From Typha latifolia (lineage: Eukaryota > Streptophyta > Magnoliopsida > Poales > Typhaceae): 64,000 nucleotides of DNA. The DNA lies in contig CM034102.1 of assembly GCA_019914945.1 (NCBI GenBank), positions 14,993,501 to 15,057,500 on the forward strand, in the 5' to 3' direction. Made by a program: the position numbers and the translations under genes. The notes below the pieces were generated by a model. The model worked only from the letters and a program-made list of their open reading frames with translations. It was not told where the DNA came from and ran no database searches. Below are positions 55,985 to 64,000 of the stretch, one piece after another (position 1 is the first letter of the stretch; each line of letters begins with the position of its first letter).

Positions 55985-58123
55985 ATGAAGCTGGCTTCCA
56001 AGGTGATCGTCCTCGTCAGCGACGCCGACGGATTTGGATCCGCCATTGCCGACGCCCTCCGCCCGCTCCCAGATTCGCATATAACGAGGTCGGCTGGAAC
56101 CCTAGCCGCCCTTTTCCATTACTAGTTCTATTTTTAATTCCGCACGGCTTTAACTACTAATTCGAATCCTGTAGAGAATCCTCCGCGTTCGATCTCGCCT
56201 TGGATAAGTACGGCATCAAAGACAGCAAGGCTTCGGGCGATCTGGTCCAGTTTCTTGATCCGCATGGCTCACCTCAGGCAAGTTAACCCTAATTCCTCCT
56301 CCATTTAATTTTTTTTGCCTAATTTTATTTTTCTCTAAGATTTAGTCGAATGGATAGATTTGTTAACTCGATTTGATTGGATAAGATGCAATTGCTTTAG
56401 TAAAAATGACTGAACTGCAAGTGTATTGGAAGCTGGATGCGTTTTTCTGTTATTAATTTGATTTATGTGACAAAAATTCCAATTGAGCAATTAAGTTACT
56501 TTTATGTTGTTGTAATTGACTCATGTTGGTCATGATTCTGATCATTTATAACCTTCTAATTCTGCTAACATTTTTGAGCACTTACAATGTAAGTATTGCC
56601 AGATACAAATCAGATGTTGTGCTCATTTCTCACCCTTTTGTTACTTTGGAAAGTGGGAAATATTATCAATTCCTTTTGCAATATTCAAGATGACGGTTTT
56701 TTTGTGTGGCAAAGGTAGAGTTTAGGTGAAAAGTCTAATATTGATGATTATTCTTAAAGTTTGTTAGTAAGGTTATGGGATATTGAGGGTTGATAATGAT
56801 GAAATGAAACTACTAGCAAGTTAGCAGCTGAAGGAAGAAGTATGCAAGCATTTTAAACAAACTATGCAACTTCCATGCACAGATGCATTATTAAGTTCTT
56901 GTGACAATCCTGTGTAGTTGTCTTTAGTTTGGGATCCACTTATAAGACTACACTTAGACCATACATAACTGATAGCTTCAAGCTACATGAATCCTTATAT
57001 AAAATGCAATTTCTATGGTAACAAGAAATTATTATCTTGAATCAGTTATTACTAGTTTCGAATGGCACATTACCTATTTCAGAGTCTGGACATGTATGTA
57101 TTAACCACTCCTTACAATTCGGACACCAACAAGTGCTCTTTTTGCCTCCTCTTAGGAGCAATAATATCTAACGAATTTTCTTTTAGCTGCAGGTTTCAAT
57201 TCTGCTTCTCCCAAACTATGAACCCCCTGTTGCTGCATGTGCGATGAATGAAGTTTTAGCATTAATTACTTTGAATGATTTTTCTGATCCGCCAATTCTA
57301 ATACTTCCATTCGTCGCAAGATCACTAAAAGCCAATCATGCAGTGCTGCATCGATCAGGACAGATAGTTACACTTTATGGTGCTCCAATAGGGGCCACGT
57401 CTGACTTTTCTCAGAGCTTGCTTGATGGAATCACTGCGCCTCCTCCATCATTACAAATTAAAAGTGAGCCATTGGCCTGTTTGCTGCAAATGGTGCGCGT
57501 GTTAAATATCTCAACAGTTCTTCTTATAGCTTCAAACAGTCAGAATCAAAGATCTATGGAGATTGAGGTATGAGTAAAGTTTCCCCAGACTATATAGAAG
57601 TTGAACTGTAGTTTGTATTGCTGACAGGCCGATAGCAGGAGATATCAGAACATCTCCAAATACCAAATAGAGTAACCAAAATGACAGTGACCTCACTAAC
57701 AGCTACTGTCTTTGAGTTGAGAACATGATAACATTTTTACTCGGTTATTTCTGATTCTTACTCGACAACTAAATATCCATCTCTTTTATATGCATTTTAG
57801 ATCAAATTGAGCTCAGTAGGCTAAACAATTTTGTAGCTTGATTGCCGAGAGTCCATACATTATTTAATTCACTCTTTGTGGTCTCATTTTGCTGATTTCC
57901 CTATGTGCTGCTATAGTGGGTTATAGCATTGATGCTCTGCAAAAAAAAAAAATTTCACCCCCTTGAGTAGGCACTATATTGTTTTCATTTGCAGGCACTA
58001 GAGGAAATGGGACAATTATTGGCCAGCCACATTAATTTGGGCTTCTCCAAAGAAAGCATTAAAGAGAAACAAACAGACAACACACGAAGTGTTCAAGAGC
58101 CATGGCGCGAACTGTACGGGTGA
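55985..58123 (+). CDS. Conserved protein of unknown function (236 aa)
   Basis: Four exons: 55985-56088, 56175-56277, 57193-57567, 57995-58123; 236 aa. It begins MKLASKVIVLVSDADGFGSA with an alternating hydrophobic/small pattern, then SAFDLALDKYGIKDSKASGD, VSILLLPNYEPPVAACAMNE, PILILPFVARSLKANHAVLH and a polar tail ending EPWRELYG. The predicted look is an alpha/beta fold without signal peptide or membrane span. I do not recognise the family with confidence; a proteasome-assembly-chaperone-like role is possible but unsupported here. Exon 2 ends CCTCAG followed by GCAAGT, so intron 2 (56278-57192) is GC-AG; using the GT four bases on would shift the frame. Clean frame arithmetic supports the model. 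Confidence 0.8.
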
Positions 58124-59270
58124 GATTTATACAGTGAGATATCAGCCAATTTTAAGGATTTCTGGCTGTGACATTGATTACGTTCGTTCTATATAATGAC
58201 AAAAGATCTCAAATGATTTGATGTTAAAGCTTAACTACTTATAGTTATCGATAGTTGATCGCTGTACCAGTGCCATTTCGTGAAAATTGCGTCTTATGTT
58301 CTGTTACGAGGGGAAAATATTATAATGCTGATGTTGGTATACTGTACCTGAGAGCAGCATATTCTAGGCTGCTTGGAACTTTCTGAACTTCCTGAATTTT
58401 TATTCACAACAGGCATTTTATGTTTGCCTACTGTTACACAGAAGATGGTATCGTTTGTTTCTCTATGAAAGTACAAGAAAGGTTAACAGGCAGTTTATGT
58501 TTCTCCAAGTAAAAGAGTTTCTGGCTACGATCATAATACGATGGCTTTCTTTTTGTCTTCTCTTCTTAACAATTTGGTGTCGTATTGTGATGGTACCACT
58601 GGACTGGTTGTACTGGTAAGGAAATTCAAGTGGGTCTTTTTTTTTTAAAAAGAAAGAAAGAAAATTTCTAGATTTACTGAAGAAAATGGCCTTTAGATGG
58701 TGAACTCAACAGAGTTCTCTCTAATATATTCCTGTTAACTTAATATTTAGTAGGAAAGTAATGCTTTGGGTCATTTTATATTGTCCTTATAAATGTGATG
58801 TTTCCTGTGGCAAATGTTTGATTTAAAAAAAAGAAGAGAGTTATAATAGATTTTAAAAAATAATAAATCTATTAAATATTGATTGACTATTTAGTTCAAA
58901 TAAATCTAACTTCTAAACTTTTTTATCCTATCTTTCTCTACGTTGACTTCTAGGTCTCATTTAAAAGTAGATTAGAGTTATCGTTAGATCTCCAATTAAT
59001 ATTATCTAAAGTTAGATAAATAATTTTAATTTATTATCTAATAAAATCTAAAATTCTTTTCGACTATAGAAATTTTGGGCTATTTGTTAATGAGGTCTAA
59101 TTGGTTATAGTTATTTAAAAGTCTCACTGTCCGAAAAATTATTTATATACTTTTATAGTATAAAAGGATAAATGATATTAAGTGGAGCAAAAAGGTAATT
59201 AAGCCTAGAAAATATCATGCATGACATAGTTAAGTAGAAGCAGGACCCAGAACCCCCAAATAGTCCGGAC
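58124..59270. other. Intergenic region
   Basis: 3' UTR of the unknown gene, then AT-rich DNA to the CCDC22 promoter. No gene seen. Confidence 0.5.
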
Positions 59271-62200
59271 ATGGACGAAGCGGAGGAGATCCTCATCAAT
59301 TCCCTGCGCAGCTCCGGCGTCTCTCTACCCACCTCCATCTCTTCCCTCCGAGACCTCTCTCCCGATTCCCTCTTCTCCATCTGTGCCCAATTCCTCAACC
59401 TCATCGATCCCTCTTCCTCCTTCCCGCCGCCCTCACTCCCGGAGACCACAGCCGAGCGCTTCGAGATCTGTGAGCGCATCGCCTCCGCCGTTTGGTCCCT
59501 CGGCTACGGTGCCGACCTCAGCTTTCGCCAGGTGACTTTTCCTTTTCCCCCTCTCTTCTCGATTCGAAAGTTGTCTCCCTTCTGTCGGCAGACCCCATTG
59601 TATTCCGATCAAATCGCAGTACTCATGCCGTAGTATCTTCGTATCAAGGATGATCATGACGTTCCCTTTTTGTCGGCAGACCGTTGGATTCCAATGGCGC
59701 TTCGAGATTCATGACGTCAAAAATATTTAGATATCGTGAAATACTGCGCTTTTTTGTGGTTCAATTATGGTAAAATTATCCATTGGAAATGGACTTTTTC
59801 TCTCAGAAACTGCTTGATTGTTTCATAGATGATGAATTATCCCCCTTTCTTCTCTTCGCTAAAATACGCTGCTTCTCATTTTGGTTGCCAAATTGCTGGA
59901 TTGGGCTCTAATCAGGATACCCATTTTCGTGGAGTTTTGCACTGAAGTCGACAATACTTCCTGTGTTCTTATTGTTTAGATGATGGTAAAATTATCTGTC
60001 TGTAAATGTATCTTTTCTTTCCTGCAAAATGCATGGCTATTTCATAGTCAATTTCATGCGCCAATGCAGGAAGGATTGCAATATGATTATAAGGAAAGGG
60101 AACTGATATTAACAGAGCTGAAAAAAAAAACACTATTGACAGCGCAAATGCAAGTCATTTCGAGTTGAATGGCACTTGTATGCTTGCTTTATCTTTATGC
60201 ATGTTATGCTACATATTATGTGCATTTGAATATCGTGGAACTTGTTATGAGACACAGACACCAATTTATTCATTACCATGCAGAGATGATAATTTACCGA
60301 CTGAAATTGTTTGTCTTTGATGGACATCATATTGAAGGTTTTGAGCTATCCTCTTTAGTCTACTCCATCTTTTGAGCATATTGGTTCTTGTGCCCTCCCA
60401 CAATTTGATTGTAGATGGAGAAGAGTGTATTTATTTGGTCTATTTTTCTATTATTTTCTTTACTCCTTTTCATTATTGTCCAGCCAATATCTGAGAAGCA
60501 GCGTTTGTATGTTGATTCTGGCAGTTCCTCTACCCGTCTAATGAAGACTCATATAAGTTGGTGAGATTCTTGGTGGAAAAGCTAGCTGAATCATCTGAAG
60601 TTAGAAGTGCCACAGATAGTAAAGCAACAGGCTATACGATTAATGAGAATAAAGTTACCAGTGTTAGGTATCATCAAACTGCACAAGAATCAAAAGATAA
60701 GGTGACTGGTGGAGATAAACAGAAAGATGCAAATACAAGTTCTTTTGTGGTATCAAAGAGAGGATCTTCTGAGCCAGCTGAGACTACTGTTGAAAGTGTC
60801 GCCAATGATAAGCTGATAGATGATGGTGCTTGCCCATGGCAATCTGGTGATTCAGCTGAGGATGCACCTCTAAGGTCTGGGTACACAGAATTCGGTGAGA
60901 TACAGGGTCAATGCAGCAAGGAAGTTGTTAAAGATGTCTCAGAAGAACCTGTGGAGTACTGTGATGGAGAAAATATTGCAACTAAAGGCAGTAATGATGT
61001 TGCTGGACTTGAGGAACAATTGGCTTCTCTGCAATTATACCTATCAACGGTAAAACATTCTAAAGAAGTGACATCCATGCTATTAGATAGTTTAGACAGT
61101 TTATGGACAAAGTTGCTTTTTCTATGCAATAGCTTCATTTATGTGATTTATTTCAGCTATGATATTTTCAATGTCGAAAGATAACTATTAAATGTAAAAC
61201 ATTCTAAAGAAGTGACATCCATGCTATTAAATAGTTTAGACAGTTTATGGACAAAGTTGCTTTTTCTATGCAATAGCTTCATTTATGTGATTTATTGCAG
61301 CTATGATATTTGCAATGTCAAAAGATAACTATCACTTTTAGGCTCTGCCTACCATCTGTCAAAGGTGATTTTATCAGAGATTACTGTGATTTGCAAGAGC
61401 TAGAAAATGATTATTCATAACTGAGCCCGCTTCTTATTTCTTCTTTTCTGTTTTCTACTCATGTGGAGTTTTCTTTTATACAAGTGTCCATTGTTAAGTT
61501 TCGTCTGCATCATATTATTGTCAAATACTTTTTTGTTTACTTGAAAGGTTTAGGATGTGTGTGCATTCCTTGAAGAATCTCAGTGGCATCTTTGCATTCA
61601 TGGGATGTTTACCTAATGAATATAAATATCTACGTTGCTGATTGTTTCCTTATAATTTTTTTCCTTTTAACAGTTAATGTCTGAAGCTGATACCTTGAAA
61701 TCTCAAGAAAAATGTTTGGTGGAATCAAAGAACGAGAAATCCTTGGAGGCTCAAAATTTAGAAGGTGAGTATAATATTCTGAATGCTGCTGTAGATATGG
61801 CATTTGATGATCAACACTCTCTTGATTTTCATATCAGAGAGCTCAATGAGAAAGTTGAAGACAGAAAACAAACTCTTATGGAGTTGAAATCGCAGAGGTA
61901 GGACATTAAGGAATTTATTTTTATCTATTTTCCTCATTCTTTTCACTATGGTTATTAAAGACAACTGAATGTAGGGAGTTGTTTCACCTACATAAAGATA
62001 TATTAATAAAATTTCACTCTAGCCACTAGCATGCTACTTTGCAAATTCTCTTCTCGACCTCTCATTTCTAATTGCTGTAGGGATTACATACTGTTTTATG
62101 AAGATCTGCTGCAAAATTCTGCAAATGATTCTTTAGTTATAGTATTCTTTGCTGGACTTACTGGATGCCGGCATTTTTCAGAAGTATTATATTTGTATTT

Positions 62201-63953
62201 TCACTATTTTGTGTTATTATGAGATTAAGTTCAAGATATTATCTATTGAAGGAATGCTCTTAAGCAATCAATGGAAGAGAGGAAAATGAGTATTGAGCAA
62301 TCACCAGATGCTCAAGGACCTGACTTTCAGGAAGGATCCGTTAACTTGAAAAAAATTGAGCAAGAAATAGAGGCCACTTTATCTGAGTTTCGCAAAAGGT
62401 AACATCTCTTAATTTGGATACTATACATAGATTATTTAAATTCATTATATTGCTTCCTTTTTCCCAAGCTGGGCCATTTTTATAGTACTCTTCTGAGCGG
62501 AACATGAAAATGATTTTCCATACGACCAGTATAGACACCCATTATATGATGATCCAAGTTCCAGAGCAAATCTTGATACAGTCATAATCTGCATTGCCAT
62601 TATGCACCGTCTTGACAACCAATTGAAACTGTATTCCCTTCGTATAATTTTGACATGCAAAATAAAGAAAGCCTGGATAGAGTGATCCATCAAAAGAGGA
62701 CTATCGTGGTGTTCATACCTTACCTTGCAATCAGTTGAATCCATTAGTGACAGACTGACAGTTGAAGGATCTTTCTTGAGTCTCAATCAGTGACAGAAGA
62801 TTATTGTGGTGTTCATACCTCTGAACTGTCACCCTAAGACCTTTGAAAAGTTGAAAATAATACCATTATTGAGAATAGTTTGATGGGAGATTGATTTTAT
62901 CTTTTATGTTTTAATATAGCTTATGCTTTTATTTGATCATTTTAAATGTCTTTTTTCCAATAACTAGTGATTCTTCATTGTTGTTGTTTCTCGTTGATTG
63001 GTAGAGAGGTTGAATATTCTGAACTCTTGGTGGAGCTTGAAAAATTGCCTAAAATCTCTCCTAGAAAATCTTATGTTCAGCGTATAACTGAGATTACGAA
63101 GAATATCTGGAAACAAGATGCGGACATTGAGAGGATAGTCCGAGACACTAGAGAGCTTCAGATTGAGAGTAACTCCATAAGGGAACGGCTTCACAGGACT
63201 TATGCTGTTGTTGAAGAAACTGTCTTCAGGTATGAAGTAATAGGAATTATATGATTTTTTTTGTGATGCTATTACTTTTACTACAATATGAATCCATTTT
63301 GTCATTTGACGTTGAGTAAATTAAGGCAATAAGGAGCTTACTGCAACCTTTGGGTGCCTTATTATTTTGTCTCCAGATATATAGTTATTGTTAATATGCT
63401 GATTTGCCTTACTTGAAAGTTATACTCATGATAAAAGACTTCTTTCTATATGAGTTGCATGGTGGTATATCCAAGCTAACATCCCACGCTAGTTGCAGCT
63501 GTTACCAATGAACTCTTTACTGCTTCACAAGGCTGAATTCGTTTAACTTCATATTATAACTACCAAAATTCCTTGGTAAAATTGTTAATATTTGTGATGC
63601 TAGTGATAGGACGGTGTGTGTGTACCTGTGTGCACGAATCTATAACTTTGATGCTCATATATACCGGAAAAATAATTCCAGTATATTATTGCTTTATATG
63701 CAGGGATGCCAAAACTGACCCAGTGAGGCGGCAGATATATAGGCTTCTAACCAGTATTCATGATGGCTTTGAACAGATCTCAGAAAACATTCTGGCCACA
63801 GACAGAGCTCGAAGGGAAGCAGCTGAGTTTGAGACTAAACTAGCGGCCATTTCTTCTCGTAGCTTTGACATTGAGAAACTCCAAACAGACCTTGATTCTA
63901 TTAGGAGAGAAAATGAAGCCTTGGAGCAGCATCTTAATGTGACAGAATCCTAA
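59271..63953 (+). CDS. CCDC22: CCDC22 homologue (CCC complex coiled-coil protein)
   Basis: In animals CCDC22 pairs with CCDC93 and COMMD proteins in the CCC complex for endosomal recycling; the plant role is less studied. Six exons: 59271-59531, 60525-61049, 61674-61897, 62252-62398, 63005-63229, 63704-63953; all GT-AG, 543 aa. The N-terminal calponin-homology-like (NN-CH) domain has MDEAEEILINSLRSSGVSLP, SLRDLSPDSLFSICAQFLNL, ERIASAVWSLGYGADLSFRQ and FLYPSNEDSYKLVRFLVEKL, the last matching animal CCDC22. A polar, low-conservation linker (about 110-250) leads to long coiled coils: EKCLVESKNEKSLEAQNLEG, KKIEQEIEATLSEFRKREVE, RDTRELQIESNSIRERLHRT and RRENEALEQHLNVTES. The TAA is at 63951-63953. 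Confidence 0.9.
61051..61332. repeat. Recent 144-bp tandem duplication in CCDC22 intron 2
   Basis: The block starting TAAAACATTCTAAAGAAGTG at 61051 repeats at 61195 with a 144-bp period. Only about four substitutions separate the copies over about 138 bp. The first copy begins at the exon 2 splice donor, so the donor-like GTAAAAC is duplicated as well. Confidence 0.93.
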
Positions 63954-64000
63954 GCCCTCCCTGTGCAATTGTTTATTTTATTTTTCAAAGTCATGCTTTG

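Noticed and set aside
62031..62222. Possible extra CCDC22 exon after TGTAG at about 62081
   Set aside because: The translation is hydrophobic rather than coiled coil, and exons 3 and 4 join in frame without it.

Overview
This window is nuclear DNA from a flowering plant, most likely a monocot. Coding exons are GC-richer at their 5' ends and sit in AT-rich spacers full of TA, GA and GAA microsatellites. Introns are mostly GT-AG, and the genes include plant-only families: DYW-type PPR proteins, an oleosin, CBL calcium sensors, a HIPP, VARICOSE and a CYP724B-type P450. The P450 resembles rice DWARF11, which favours a monocot; I cannot name the species. I found no bacterial-style operon, CRISPR array, phage or intact transposon.

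Layout. 1-3 kb: the 3' half of an amino-acid permease gene (+) converges on a short oleosin gene (-), whose upstream DNA carries RY and ABRE/G-box seed motifs; next comes an F-box pseudogene (-). 5.7-7.7 kb: an intronless DYW PPR gene (-). 9.2-9.5 kb: a chloroplast J11-type DnaJ gene (+). 10.3-18.2 kb: the 12-exon decapping scaffold VARICOSE/EDC4 (-), reconstructed to 1385 aa. 20.6 kb: a 42-codon membrane microprotein (+). 21.5-25.2 kb: RABB1/Rab2 GTPase (-, 6 exons, 211 aa), with a site II element cluster upstream.

25.7-29.5 kb is gene-free and rich in simple repeats. 29.6-32.2 kb: a 9-exon CYP724B-type P450 (+, 480 aa) preceded by a 10-codon uORF. 33.2-36.1 kb: an OTP86-like DYW PPR gene (+), followed by a decayed copy of its own C-terminal coding tail. 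36.2-38.9 kb: repeat remnants. 39.1-39.7 kb: a small HIPP gene (+) with three regularly spaced W-boxes upstream and a degenerate metal-binding motif. 40.9-42.1 kb: an intact F-box gene (+), the paralogue of the pseudogene at 2.3-3.0 kb. 42.6-45.4 kb: SFT2-like vesicle protein (-, 4 exons). 46.2-51.9 kb: CBL2/CBL3-type calcium sensor (-, 8 coding exons) with a probable 5' UTR intron. 56.0-58.1 kb: a conserved protein of unknown function (+, 4 exons). 59.3-64.0 kb: CCDC22 homologue (+, 6 exons, 543 aa).

The genes are unrelated housekeeping, RNA-processing, trafficking and signalling genes, with no cluster acting as a pathway. I see no undescribed multi-gene system. The most unusual signals are two GC-AG introns (perhaps three) within about 12 kb, the decayed PPR tail duplication, a regular W-box array before a HIPP gene that has lost a metal-ligand cysteine, telomere-like repeats used as coding sequence in VARICOSE, a compact set of perfect palindromes at 19.44-19.62 kb, and a recent 144-bp tandem duplication in a CCDC22 intron. 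Exon boundaries were read by eye from splice sites, and every joined CDS was checked for reading-frame arithmetic.
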